Made by a program: the position numbers and the translations under genes
Shown here: positions 1-12,479 of the stretch, one piece after another
How positions within the stretch are numbered: the first letter of the stretch is position 1
How the letters are laid out: each line of letters begins with the position of its first letter
NCBI RefSeq assembly: GCF_963576615.1
Contig: NC_088714.1
Location: 27,152,558 to 27,216,557 of the forward strand
Reading direction: 5' to 3'
Length of the DNA: 64,000 nt
From: Watersipora subatra
Taxonomy: Eukaryota; Bryozoa; Gymnolaemata; Cheilostomatida; Watersiporidae
The notes under the pieces: model-generated
The model's input: only the letters and a program-made list of their open reading frames with translations
Database searches by the model: none
Told to the model about the DNA's origin: nothing

Positions 1-2740
1 TAGAGCAACAACGATATTTTTCATTATCCTCCAATACGTATATCAGCGTTGCCAAAATAAATATGAGGCTTTTAAAAGTATTAGTAAGCAAAGCATCTTT
101 GTTACAACATCTGGTCTACCAGTCACCTTGCCTTACACCCTGATCAAATCATAGAGCCTCTCACGGTGTTCACAATATCAGAAATCACGAGGTGATTATC
201 CTCTGTTCACAATGTGCACTCAGTAATGTGAGGAACCGACACTCAAATATGGGGACATTAAGGCAATCAGTGTCATGTCTACGTATGATCAAATTAAACA
301 TTAACTGTTTTCATGCTGGCATGAGAAAGGTTTACTGAACCGTGAACTGTAATACCTAACTGGCAATATGGTCACGCTGTCAGGATTTACTTCTCCTGTT
401 TCTTCTGCTTCAAAAGATGTTAAAATGCATTGTTTTGTAAATAATTAAATATCAAACATGGTATAAATACTTCATGTAATGATGGAGCATAGGTAGAACA
501 AATGAAAGAAACAACCTCTCTCTTGAAGTTGTGGTTTCGACTGTCTTATGGTTTCCACTTCATTGCTGACTTACTGACAGTTCTGTTCTCAACTATCTCC
601 TGATGTCTATCTGTATCAACATCTTGGATACTTCATGTTTGTTTTGCCATATCTTTGTATGAGAGCTTGGATTAACATTGGTTTCTTTCGCCATCACAGA
701 TTTTTAAGTACATTAGCTTCTTCGGTAATCACAAACTCAAGTAGTTTAGTACAATAGAGCAAACAACTTCAACTAAAATAGTTTTTATTTTTTGCCACAA
801 ATCCTCAAGCTTAAAAACTGTGGCACTAAAAATATAGTGGCTAGAATGTCTATGTTTTAATAACATAAAGGCAATTTCCAAAAAAGTTTAACTTGCAATA
901 GAATTGTTACGCAACACTCAATGTAGCACAGGATGCAACCATATGTCACTTTACCTTTTGCTACTTTGAATCTATTAACTATAAATTTTATGCTTTTGGT
1001 AGCTGGGTGCTTATTTTCTGTTAGTATCTTAGGAACAATTGTCATTTGAACCAAGCGTTAATGTTCTTTAAGAGTTGTCAGTTCATTTCCTGGCAACAGA
1101 GTCCTGTCTTAAGGTCTTTACTGCGGAAAGCCAGTACATAAAACTACAGCGCTACCTATATAGTCATATCATCATGTGACTATAGAAACAAGCTTATTGA
1201 GTCTGCATACTTCAAAACTGCTAACATAAAATGTTTGTTACAGAATACGAGATAAAAGTATTTTACGACTGCACGACAACTTCATCAAGACTGTCGAAAA
1301 ATACCAACAAAGTAATACAGCTCAAAGTGTATCCATATTTATATCTTTCATGGAGTCTATAACTCAAATTGTACTACATGCAAAACCTTTTTGAAATTAT
1401 AGGAAAACAGTGTAGAATCCACACAAAAGCATAATTTACAGAAACATTTTTAATATCCAAAAATGGTTAAATATCGTGGGAGAGATTTATGAAAGAAAAG
1501 TCCACAGTTATAGCTATTGTTCATCACCTCAATATAGCGGAGCAGCTTACATTTTTGATGACTTAATGATACGAGAGGCAGGTTTGACTAATCCAAGTTA
1601 TCTATATTCTTTGTCAATAGTTAACTTGCTGCAACAAATTCTCAATTCAACTTAAAAAAATCAACGAGTTGTTTTAGTGGAAAATACAACTAAAGGTCAA
1701 CGTTAATATAAAAAGCGGTGTGCTGCAATTTTGAATGCTGATTCATTCTGCGATATATTTGCAATTGTCTAATGAGCTGGGCAAAAAAGAGAATACCAAA
1801 AATATGATATATTAAAATCTAAATGAGTCAGTTTACTTTATTTAGTAGACCATGAAAATAATATTTAAAAATTTAAAAAGTGGATGGATCTTTCAAAGTT
1901 TACAGTAAGAATAAAGTAGCCATTGGACCTTCATTTGAGTTCACAGGTACCCGTCTCCGATTATGACCAAGGATAACTTGCATCCAGTTTTCAACCCTTG
2001 GCGGTCAATCTGAAGTGGCTTATTCATTGGTTGGTTGATTTGCCATCTTTTGCTTTTTCATACAATAAGTTTATAGTTGCTGTGTATATTAATTTTTCAG
2101 TTTTGTATAATATATTTGACACAATTGCAAGTTAAAGCTTGCGACCTTGTTACGTGCAACTTTAGTTGTAATACAGTATCACAAAAAAGTTGAACAGTAA
2201 AATTAATATTAACTAAGAAGATCTAGAGAATATCTTTTTGTACATATGAGTTAAGGTGCATATACGATGGTTAAACATTATAACAATAGTAGGGAAAAAT
2301 AGAAATTGTTAGTTTTAAGTCTTTGAAATATTTTCATCTGAAATGATTGAAATCTTGTTTTGATTTATGAACATTATTACAGTCATTTTATAAGTCAGGG
2401 AATTCAACTAAGAGTAGCCGACCCATTTAGACATCATCTTTCTAAACCAAAACATTTTTTGTTACTCTGTTTGAAGCACAGCTTAGCATTTTATTAGTAC
2501 TGACCTAAAAGAAGGACTTGTCCCCTCTTACTTAGCACAACTAAAATCTTCACCATCTGCTAGCAGTAAGCCAGCTATTGCTCGGAACATTTTTCATTTT
2601 AAATGCAAATTGCAACACTACTTTTACAACAACAATGCATGATCTTGTTCATTGAAGGTACATGTAATTGTCCTTAATGCCCTTGAAGGAGCATTTTAGA
2701 GTTTTTAATCAGATAAATCAGAGCACATTTATACAGAAAA
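1..2740. other. Gene-free AT-rich DNA
   Basis: I see no gene, RNA gene or clear repeat here. Open frames are short, lack recognisable motifs and are not bounded by plausible splice sites that join into a protein. Distal exons of an unrecognised gene or old decayed repeats could be hidden. Confidence 0.5.
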
Positions 2741-2744
2741 CGAA

Positions 2745-3420
2745 GGTTCTAATATTGCCAATAGAGCCCAGCATTGCTTGAAGTAGATCTGCTTTTGCAC
2801 AGCAAATAAGTTGTGAATAACGCGTGTAGCTCTAGCTGTATGCTCTTATAATTTCCACTCATGCGAGAATTTTTTATGTCACGGGACATTAAAAACTAGG
2901 TAATCTGTGAATTCGGAGGCAGTCGGATTAGCGCAGTTGGTAGTGTGTTCGAGTTGTAAGGTGAATATCACAAGCTCGAGTTTCACACATGAAAAATCTT
3001 TTATGAAACACTTCAATTTCTGCTTACATTATATTATCTTTTCAGTGTGGCGATATCAAGAAAGATCACAAGACAGAGTTGTATACATATATAAATAGAA
3101 CTAATTTTAACCACTTGTTAGAGTACCCTGACTGTAAATGGTATAAATGCTGTTTCTTTGGGTTTTATCAGTTTTACTTTAAATCTTGCATGGAGGATTT
3201 TGTTGATTGTGACACAAATGAAGGAGTTGTCTCATCTCCGGTAGCAGACCTAAATAACAAATTTTAAAAGAATAATTATTTGGTTGAATGTTCCTTCTAC
3301 CAAGCTTTAAACTAATGAGTATTTTAAATAAAGCATAACGGTTATTGAAGCAAAACAAAAGCTACATTGACTGAGCTAAACCATCAAGCTAAATTCTTTC
3401 AAAGCTTATTGATTGTATCC
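2745..3420 (+). repeat. Dispersed tRNA-like repeat, family B, copy 1
   Basis: The left part (about 2780-3140) matches 5540-5870 in the same order, including a shared stretch around CATTGCTTGAAGT. At 2917-2992 there is a tRNA-like module with an A-box-like word (TTAGCGCAGTTGGTAG) and a B-box-like word (GCTCGAGTTTC). The right part (about 3195-3405) recurs in inverted orientation at 6485-6690. The module does not look like a working tRNA gene. I read it as a SINE-like repeat with an internal Pol III-type promoter remnant. The outer ends are approximate. Confidence 0.5.
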
Positions 3421-3861
3421 AAGAGGACAACTCACAATATTCTAGAATATTCTGGAATATTATAAACTGCTACAAAATATCTTTGGCATTTGGAGTGCCT
3501 TTGATTACTAGTACATCTCATTACAACCAATGTTCACTTCTAGTGATGTAAGCTGTAAAATGAGGGCTGTTTTAGCTGACATATCAAAGTTGTCTGCTCA
3601 TATTCAAACTTGCATTTTATTTTGAGCTATTATGCTTAATATGTGTGATTTAGTATTTGATAATAGCCAAATTGCAATAACTAGTTTATGCCTTGTAAAT
3701 TGCATGTGAAAAAGTTTACTCTTGATTGTTTTCACTCTCTGCTCAGCCATGCTACAGACCTAACATAAATAAATTTTTCTCACAGTAATCCAAGTTATGT
3801 ACTTGCTATATATTTTATTTTAATTACGTCTAATTAATGCTATTATTTGCAATTTTTTGCT

Positions 3862-4092
3862 ATAATAAAAGCTGTGTCTATCTGTATGTCTAAAGACATA
3901 ATTAGACGTTGGGAAAGAACTTGCTTTGTACGGGATTCGAACCCACAACGTTTGGATTAATAGATGGCATACGAACACCCATCAACCACCTTCACTGATT
4001 TTTGAATAGCTGTGCAAATGCTTGTTAGCTGAGATTTATCAGCTCACCTGAAAATCTCCATATGCACTACTAAACTGCCAGGGTACTAGTAT
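3862..4092 (-). repeat. tRNA-like composite repeat, family A (short form)
   Basis: On the minus strand this begins with a degenerate ACTAGTACCCTGGCAG end. It then has a tRNA-like module with a near-perfect B box (GGTTCGAATCC, plus-strand complement near 3940-3950), and finishes with AGACAGATAGACACAGC-like sequence and TATTATAG. The same order of parts is seen at 20935-21150, 27296-27500 and 50098-50341. It is probably a short retroposed element rather than a tRNA gene. Confidence 0.5.
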
Positions 4093-4439
4093 AAATAATA
4101 TATTGACTAGAGACTGTTTGGAATTATCCCATCACTAGAAAGCCATTGGATATATAGCTGTGTGGAAATGTTTGCTATACTATGGAGAGGGTAGCCTGTA
4201 ATCTTTTACTTCATTCAAACAGGTGAAAAACTAGAATAGACATTTGCTATAAACAAAGGAATTCTTTATGCTGATATGTAACTTTTGTATTGAAAAACCA
4301 GACATTTTAACAGCAACATCCCAAGAAAAGAGACCAACGTTGTGACCATTACAACCAAAGTCATTGATGCGATTGATAACTTCTCACTGATGCCCAGATG
4401 TAAAAACCATTTCAGTTGCAGTAAAAATTTGTCTGGATA

Positions 4440-5340
4440 TCTATGTAGTTGCGTTGGCAGTGCAGTAACACTAGTAAGAACGTCCCATTCATGCTATATG
4501 CAGTATAATTGCATTGCATACTTTTACTACTGCACTGTACGCACTATACATGCAGTACAACCATCTTTTAATACAGATTAAGCAGTATTGGTACAGTGGC
4601 AGTATTACCTACTGCCCAGTGTGCAATGCTAGATACAGTGGGAGTGTCGCTGGTGCATTTCGCAGTGCTAGATGCAGTAGGAACTTTGGCGTTACACTGT
4701 ACATACGTGCACGGCACATTTTTGTGAAAACTTATTACAAAATCAAGTATTGAGTTGACTTTGCTGTGACCACAAATTAAGCGCAAAATGTGAATGCTGC
4801 CAAAATTTGAGCATTCGTGGCCAAACAAATTGATCATAATTATCATATTGTATGTATATGGCTGAAATGAGACTCTATAATGGTTTTAATTTATAATGCT
4901 AATGAGAATATGACACAAAAACCCTAATTTCATCTATTGGACTAGTGGTAACACCTGACTCCCTATTCCAATATGGTACGGAAGTTGAAACACAAGTTCA
5001 TGACCTTGCTAAGCCTAGCATCTGAAGATTTTGTACACTGGAGTACAGATAGTTGGAAAGTCAGCTGTCAGTTGATCCACAGTATCAATCTTATACTAAT
5101 GCCCTATTGCAGTACACATGCAGTTTCATGTTTTGAAGATTGTGCAATGCCATTACGCATGAATTGCTGGGTTTTAGGTAGTGCGTCATAAAAGTTAGTG
5201 CATGGTAGAGCACAGCAGGCAATTTGCAGTAGAAGTGCAGTTGTAGTAGCAATACCTATTTACTGCTCACTAGAAAGTTGTGATGCAATACAAAATTACT
5301 GCATACTGCACTTCAATGATGCAGTGCAGTTCGAATGCGT
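4440..5340. other. Region rich in TGCAGT/ACTGCA words
   Basis: Two sub-blocks, about 4450-4690 and 5105-5335, are crowded with GCAGT, TGCAGTA and their complements at irregular spacing. Short open frames overlap the blocks on both strands, but none has a recognisable product. It may be a decayed tandem repeat of a 6-8 bp word. Confidence 0.35.
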
Positions 5341-5539
5341 CAGAACCGTGATCAAAGCTCAAGATAACACAATAGTTAGAGCCAGCTGTCTAGCATCACC
5401 AGAGCAACCGTTATCATGGAAACCCTGAGACAAAGCTTATCTATAAAGGTACAAATTTTTATAGATACATACTCTTTCCTTATAACTAGACAGATCGTGG
5501 CCCATTTACGTATATATTGAAAACAACAAATTTAAGATT

Positions 5540-5870
5540 ACTAAATGAGCTTGACATTGCTTGAAGTTGGACTACTTTTTTACACTAAATACATGATAAG
5601 TAGCATGTGGATCTCTGGTAGCCTGATCTCACAGCTCTTCTTCCATATGAATATTTTTTAATGTCAGATAACATGGCTACTATTATAGTAATGGTTATTC
5701 TACAATTTCAGAAGATACTCAGTTAGGGCAGTTGGTAGCATGTCAGTCTACCAAACTGAATGTCATAAGAGTTAAAATTGTACAACGAGACCTTTTTTGA
5801 AGCACTTTTACTCCCACCTATATTCTTTCATCATTTTCATTGTTTTAGGCAAAATTACAAGATGGGAGTT
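5540..5870 (+). repeat. Dispersed tRNA-like repeat, family B, copy 2
   Basis: This copy is similar in order and content to 2780-3140. A tRNA-like module at about 5712-5785 carries GTTAGGGCAGTTGGTAG as A-box-like sequence. It is followed by a conserved tail around GAAGCACTTTTACTCCCACC, which matches the GAAACACTTCAATTTCTGC segment of copy 1. The B box is eroded, so it is unlikely to be transcribed as a tRNA. Confidence 0.45.
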
Positions 5871-6009
5871 CTATAAGTCCATAACTATACTCCTCTTACT
5901 TTGTAATAAGAACCCATTGATGTACCTAAAAGCTAATGCTTTAATTTCCAACAAAATGAATTTGAAAAACACACTATTTATACAGTATACATGTACGACA
6001 TGCTGGCTT

Positions 6010-6222
6010 TATTAGACAACTATTAGAAAACTATTAGACAACTATTAGACAATTATTAAATGACCATTAGACGACCATTAGACAACCATTAGACAACCAT
6101 TATACGACCATTAAACAACTGTTAGATGACCGTTAGATGACCGTTAGACGACAATTAGACAACCATTAGACAACCATTAGACAGTTGTTAGACAGCTATT
6201 CATTAGACCACTATTAGACAAC
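6010..6222. repeat. 11-bp tandem repeat (GACAACCATTA-type)
   Basis: There are roughly 19 units based on GACAACCATTA or ATTAGACAACC, with frequent single-base changes (ACTATTAGACA, GACCGTTAGAT). It has no coding potential. Confidence 0.85.
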
Positions 6223-6484
6223 AATAAAATTGGACCATTGAGAACCTCAGGTCATAACATTCCTTGATCTGGATGGGCAAAAGGTTTTGTTGCTACAGTG
6301 TAGCCAAAATACTTTGAACTTTTACATCACTAGGGGTAAACATAAAATTAACTTTATATTTTATATAATGAGAAGTATTATTGATCAAAGGCACTTGAAA
6401 TGCAGAAAACTATAATTGTAGTTATTTAAAATTTTTTAGAATTGGTGAGTTGTGCTCTCCCATACCACCAATACGCTTAAAAAA

Positions 6485-6690
6485 ATGTAGCCTGATGGTT
6501 TAGTTCAGCCATGATAGCTTTTGCTTCGCTTATTTATTTCTTATCTTTTATTAAAATTATCCTTCAGTTTAAAGCTTTGATAAAGAAATATTTAGCAACA
6601 TATTTGTTTTAAATTTGCTAATTAGGTCTGCTAATGAAAATAAGACAACTCCCTTATTTGTGCCTTAACTAACAAAATCCTACGGTGTAG
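6485..6690 (-). repeat. Inverted copy of the family B right part
   Basis: Read on the minus strand, this segment parallels 3195-3405. Shared words include the equivalents of GGAGTTGTCTC, GCAGACCTAA and GCTAAACCATCA. The two copies lie about 3.1 kb apart in opposite orientation and could pair as a long imperfect hairpin. No gene is seen inside. Confidence 0.5.
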
Positions 6691-6789
6691 TTAAAATTCT
6701 TTGTAATCTCTAGCTCTAAACTTTATTCTATGAAATTCGACACAAGTTATATTAGCAAGAGTATAGATCATGAGCATTGGCAGTGTTTG

Positions 6790-6923
6790 AAGCATACTTG
6801 TGCCCTACATAAGCATATGTGTGCCCTACATAAGCATATGTGTGCCCTACATAAGCATATGTGTGCCCTACATAAGCATACATGTGCCCTACATAAGCAT
6901 ATGTGCGCCCTACATAAGCGTAC
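6790..6923. repeat. 21-bp tandem repeat
   Basis: About six copies of AAGCATATGTGTGCCCTACA plus T. The unit length is a multiple of three, so one frame stays open as a repeating seven-residue peptide (CALHKHM). That open frame is a by-product of the array, not evidence for a gene. Confidence 0.85.
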
Positions 6924-7326
6924 TTATTTAATCACTCCTCTTGATCAAAGTCAAGCGCTCCTTAGACACGCCTACCAAATGATATCCGTTTCTGGGCAAT
7001 AGCATGACTGTTACTTGATTTGATGAATCAAAGTTCAAAATGGAAAGAGTGCCATGTATTTGTACACGTTTTGATTTTCAAGCACTGGATGGTACTGATC
7101 ATGTGTCATTCATAAACTTTGATTATTATCTTTTCTCTAGTATTGCAGACAGAAGCCATCCATGATAAGGGCTTATGAAGTTTCTCCTCTCAAACTATGA
7201 TAAGTTGGAGCAAGTGGGAACTCCTTAATAGATACTGCACGTAATTACACATAAAGTTATAACAAATTAGTTATATCAGTTATACCAAAAACAGTGTATT
7301 GAAATAAATTGCACAAAAAACTTTGC

Positions 7327-7437
7327 CAACTTGCCCTGATATGCCCCGACTTACCCAGACTTGCCTCGACTTGCTCGGCTTGCCCCAACTTGCTCTGACT
7401 TGCTCTGACTTGCTCCGATTTATTCTAATTTGCTCTA
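7327..7437. repeat. Degenerate 10-11 bp tandem repeat (ACTTGCYCYG)
   Basis: About ten diverged copies of a CTTGCCCCGA or CTTGCTCTGA unit lie in a row. It is a local patch of higher GC in AT-rich surroundings, with no coding signal. Confidence 0.75.
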
Positions 7438-7692
7438 TGTCATGTCATACTCAAACTGTCTTAGCTTATATATAATTTTAAAAACTTTCATTTTTTTTCA
7501 ATTTTTCATCAGTTTTTCTATCTACACTTACAAACTGTGACATTTCCAAAAAGTGGTTGAAAATTGCTATTAGTGAAAATGTATTTTTGACTGCAAATTT
7601 ACTTTGTTGGAAAATTCATCTATTGATGTAATTGTAGTTAGAAGTCTAGATTTACCCAGCCATGTTCTGTGTACTAGCAGAACTATATACCT

Positions 7693-8166
7693 ACTAGATG
7701 AATGTCCGGTGTTGCACGAGGGATAAAAAAAGATTTTGCACATAAGATTTATTTACAATCAACGCTTACAACATTTACCATTTTAACTTTTAAATAAAAG
7801 CGTTTGTTTATTTTTGTGTACTGTGTTTATCTCTGTGTAATCTATACTGTACTAGCTGCAGTGCCGACTACAGCTCTAGACTGATTGCATTAGTCTGGTT
7901 TCAAGATGAACATGTATATGGGCACACATTTTGTTTTGGAATGGCGTCACACATAACCCCAGTGGAAGTGTTAAGCCATGAAAGGTTGGCAGATGTAATA
8001 AGCATGTGTACAAGTTATTTTATAGTATAGCCAGTTGTATTGCAGAGATGGAGGTGCTGAGTTGCAAAGGATTTTTATTTTTAAAACTCTATTGCTATAA
8101 CTGAACACGCGGACAAACAGACAGATCAACAGAAGGCAAACAAACATTGAGATATTTATATATAGA
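7693..8166 (+). repeat. tRNA-like composite repeat, family A, near full length
   Basis: This begins with ACTAGATGAATGTCCGGTGT and a T-rich/A-rich leader. It ends with GGACAAACAGACAGATCAAC and TATATATAG. The same terminal words, in the same relative order, occur at 32237-32709 and 52941-53403 (both inverted) and at 57348-57760. The length, near 470 bp, matches these copies. No protein is encoded, so it is a non-autonomous element. Its replication partner is not identifiable here. Confidence 0.6.
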
Positions 8167-9099
8167 TGTGCTACGATTTTATTATAGTAGGCCTATAGAT
8201 CATTGTAGTATAAGAGCAACAGTGCCAGCAACTTTTATCTAGGTCGCTAGATAACCAAATTGTCGGCGTTCGCCACACACCTTTTAACAAACACCTTTTC
8301 TCACACGGTACATGACAGTAAACAGTTACTATTGAAAATGTAACTGTGTACCGTGTTTTGTTTTTTTTTCCAGCAAAATAGGCTAAAAAATTTGATGAGC
8401 CCGATAAGCCTGAGAGAAATTATTTATAGTAAAGAGGAATAGTATCCTTAGATAAAACACAGGTAGCCAGCCATCTTGTACACCGCCTTGACCTTGCAAA
8501 CAAGCGTTCAAACGAGCGTTACAACGCTAGCCAACTGATAACACATGCCGGTATACTTGCTAACATTTGCATAAGCAGTGCTTGATTGATATAATTTCAG
8601 CGCGAAACGCTCTGGGTGAAAAAAGACTCCTAGCTAACGACGGTGATTAGAGAAATACTGCATGATACTGGCCACTGTTAAGTTTTGAGTTTACTTTGTG
8701 AATAGAGCAAATCCCACTGCGTAGTGAAACTCAAGTCTATAAGCTTGTTAACTATGGATATAAAAACATAGTACTTTTATCAGTACAAACAAAGAGGACA
8801 AAACTTTATACTCGTCTCAAAAGAAACGATGAGCACTATTTTTTTTACAGTTGTACAGATAACTATAACTGATAACAGAATGCTGCATCCTTGATTGTAT
8901 GTTTCATTTTACAAACCTTATGTTACTACCACCTTGAATTCACCATCTCGACTCTTCTGCAATACTATTAGATGACCAACTTTAAAAACACTTCTGTTCA
9001 ACTTACTCAAAAATTCCTGATTTGCGACCTTTTTTTCTTTTTTTGGCATATAATGAAAAACATCCTTTTGTTGGTGATTACTAATGACAATAAAAACTA

Positions 9100-9330
9100 T
9101 GTACATACATATATAAATATATATTATATACATGTATATATATACTATATATAATATACATATACTATTATATTATATACATGTACATATAATATATATT
9201 ATATACATGTATATATATTATTTACATATATATTATATTATATATATTATATTATTATATATAGGCCTATATTATTATATATACATATATATATTATATA
9301 TACTACTAAATTATGTTATATTATATACAT
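9100..9330. repeat. TATA-rich low-complexity tract
   Basis: The tract is made almost entirely of TATATA, ACATGTATAT and ATTATATA words. Open frames through it are rich in Tyr and Ile because of base composition. It contains several short palindromes (TACATGTA). Confidence 0.9.
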
Positions 9331-9831
9331 ATGCAACCATAATGTCAGCATTTGTGAAAACCTTTATGTAACATTTTTCTTCTTTAATGATATACTATAC
9401 TTATATAAACTGTAAAGTATTACTATGATGAATTTGACTGTGTACTATGGTTTGCTTTAAATTTCTGCTTTACTTTGTGCCAAATTAGTTCATAGATTTA
9501 TCTCATAGAGTTGAGAAGTATTTTGTAATGTGTTTCCATGAGTATTAGACAGACACAACGTAAGATAAAAATCACGACTAGGTGCAATGTGTATTTGTTT
9601 GGTGGGACTGTCCACACTCACATTCTTTTTCAAGTCTGAATGAGACGTAATTATAAGAAAGTTACAGCGAAATCAGAATTTTTATAGCATTGTTTGAAAG
9701 AGACATTAAAATATGAAGAGAGTAACTACCATTGAATAGGAGACTCGATAAGCCTTCATATACAGCTGTGATCATCAGTACCAGCTCTTCTAGGAATTTG
9801 GCTTGTCAATTTTAGGTTTGTATATAGTAGC

Positions 9832-10075
9832 ACTAACTGTGCCTTCCGGCCTTGCCTGAGCATTAAAAATCAGCTTATAAACTAAGTAAGCTTACTAATT
9901 CTAAGCTAGTAAGCTAGTAATTCCGGTAAACTAGTTAATAGGTGCTAGGCTTCTAATGGTGGTAGGCCATGACGTTGCCTCAGCATTGTTGTCCAGCTAC
10001 TGCTATTCTAATAATAGCTATAGCCGGTATGACAGAAAGACGGCAGACATACTTTGAGAAATATAATATATTTCT

Positions 10076-10113
<38 letters not shown>

Positions 10114-10131
10114 ATATATATATATATATAG
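9832..10131 (+). repeat. Family A repeat, deleted form, with (TA)n tail
   Basis: The start, ACTAACTGTGCCTTCCGGCC, is a diverged version of the ACTAGCTGTACTACCCGGCG end seen at 41291. The following AATCAGCTTATAAAC matches AATCAGCCTATAAAC in the 56102 copy. The end (GACATACTTTGAGAAATATA, then a long TA run and GATTGCA) also matches the 56102 copy. The middle, where the tRNA-like module should lie, is largely missing. Confidence 0.55.
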
Positions 10132-10139
10132 ATTGCATC

Positions 10140-12479
10140 AGCAATAATTCATAAAGCATTTGAATAAAATATTTTTTCTATTTATCATCTGAAAGCTGAT
10201 ATTTTGGCCTATCTCACTAACTACATACAAAAAAAGATGGAAAACCATTAGGCAGACTTGTAATCTACTCAGAATAATGTGATATACTGAGTGAATTTCT
10301 AAATCTATTGTTTGGTACTGCAAATCCTTTGAGTAATTATATTACAATAGGTAACAATAATGGCATGAAATATTGTTCATGATGCTTACTAGATGTTGCG
10401 CTATACATGTATGTAGTTATATGCATATACTCACAAACATGGAGTTGCTTTTCTATAAACTTTTTTAGTGCCATGTGACCGATTACTCTACTGATGACCA
10501 GTGAATGAACCAATAAAATATTTTTAGCATACAAGGAATGTGTTTGGTTATTGTAGCTTAAGAACATTAAAATATTATAAAGATTTTGGAGGCAGATAGA
10601 TATGACCTTTATGATTATTGTTCAAGGCCATTCAAACAAATCAGACGATGAGACAACAAATTATAAAGATCAATAAATTAAAAAAAATTCTCATCGCGCT
10701 GTTTTATATGGCTTTTAATAATGCAAGCGCTGTCAACAATCAACACACTCTACCAGACTTGATTATCACCTTCCTTTGGGTTACCGCAGTTGAGACAAGG
10801 GCACTGTGATTCTGCTAGTATTAGGAGGTGTGCACTGATGAAATGTGAAGGCCCGAAATTCATCCTAATTTTGGAGTTGTTTATCTATGTATAAGAAGTA
10901 CCGAATCGCCCAAAAGATACAGATTGGTCAGGATAATTCTTGGAGACAAACTCATTGTTTCTCTAACCACATGATCAATCTATTATTATCACCAAAGAGT
11001 AACACAGTTAATAATCATTTTGTTAGTAAAACAGATGTTACAATGCCACAATTCCGCTTTACCACAACACTTTCAAGCATACTGAGCTGTTTGTATTGAT
11101 AAACAAAATCATTAAAACAAAAACAAAGCTTGGCACGTCTGCAAATCTAAACAGCCCAGAAGAGTAATTTCAAAAGACCTAGCAACCATGTTCTAAATAT
11201 TGCCTGCAACTATGGTCCCTCAAGCGCCTTATCTTTAAGCAACCATGTTCTAAATATTCCCTACAACTATGGTCCCTCCAGCGCCTTATCTTTAAGCAAA
11301 CATAATATTTGCACAAGCAGCCCCTTTAAAGACTTGATGGCTGCAGCATTCAAACTCACTTCACTTTTAGGCCTTTTTCCGACGAGTATTGACCTTGAAC
11401 AAGCCTCCTAACAATAGTGAGTGTTCACTTTGTCTTTTGTTTTATTGTTTAACATATGAAAAGTACTAAAGTTGATAATTGATGTATTTTGTAATAAAAG
11501 AGGTTTAGTTAATATTATTGATAACAAACATAGCAAATTAGCAAGTTGGAGTATTGTAAGCTTTAGTCTTCACATGATAACATGTAAGTGTCAACACTTT
11601 CTTGTGTACCTATTATCAGGTGCACTAATTAATGACAACTCTGAGTTATCATCCACTTTTAATTGTTCATCTTTTACTCTTGCATCCCTCAAACATATTA
11701 TATGGATTTTATACTATATATACTACTATTATTGCTATAATATTTTAGTGAGATACAAATAGTATTATTATATAGTACTACCAATCATATAAACATAATT
11801 CAAAAATAATTTATAACAATTTAACTGATAAGAAATTTTAGGAGCATTTCTTTAACTTCTTATTATTTTAGTTATAAGTATAATTATATAATAATAACAT
11901 AATAATATAACTACAGTAAGCCAGGTACGGGTTCATAAAATGGCATCATTTTAATTCGACATACGGTAATTATACTTAATTATTTCATTGGATCAAACTG
12001 CAGTTGCATATCTTTATTGAGCAGGAAATGCTCAACTTTCCTGCATCGCTTTTAATTTAAAACCAAAGTAGGGTAAAGAGTTATTTAAATTCTCTCTAAA
12101 TTATAGTTTCTTCAGTGTCAGAATGAAAAACTTAAAATAATTCCACAATTGCCTTAAAATGATTTTGAACATATAACTATTAGGCTGCCGCCTCCTAGTA
12201 AATGGTTTCCAGCTCACCAGCCCCCTTTTGCCAACTGAATTCTTTAACAAGTTCAAAGACAGACACTAATCTGAATAGATTAAACTTTTATCATTCAAAA
12301 AATAGTTTTGTGAGTCAAAAAACCTTCTTTTGTTGCTGCTGTTTGATGAACATAGTCAATCAGAACAACAAATTTAAGCATTAAACAAAATAGATGAAAC
12401 CTCATTCACAATGCTATGCATAGAATAGCAAAATATGTAGCAAAATTACGATTATATGACCTTTACCTGTGCTTGTCAG
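10140..12479. other. Gene-free region upstream of the first GST
   Basis: I see no supported gene. The one clear structure is a direct tandem duplication of about 57 bp at 11182-11300. 11690-11930 is very AT-rich. Any promoter of the GST at 12480 should lie in the right part, but I see no convincing TATA box at a defined distance from the start codon. Confidence 0.5.
11182..11300. repeat. Direct duplication of a 57-bp unit
   Basis: Two adjacent copies run from AGCAACCATGTTCTAAATAT to GCGCCTTATCTTTA, differing at only a few positions. A third partial start (AAGCAAACAT) follows. The low divergence indicates a recent tandem duplication. Confidence 0.85.

Noticed and set aside
3930-4000. tRNA gene candidate on the minus strand with GGTTCGAATCC
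   Set aside because: The B box is perfect, but the A box and stems are poor, and the flanks match the family A repeat.
6010-6923. Short tandem arrays considered as a CRISPR-like array
   Set aside because: The units are contiguous without unique spacers, and the genome is eukaryotic.
10828-10870. Possible hammerhead ribozyme (CTGATGA followed by GAAA)
   Set aside because: The bases between the two motifs do not form stem II, and the local pairing instead makes a simple GATGAATTTC hairpin.
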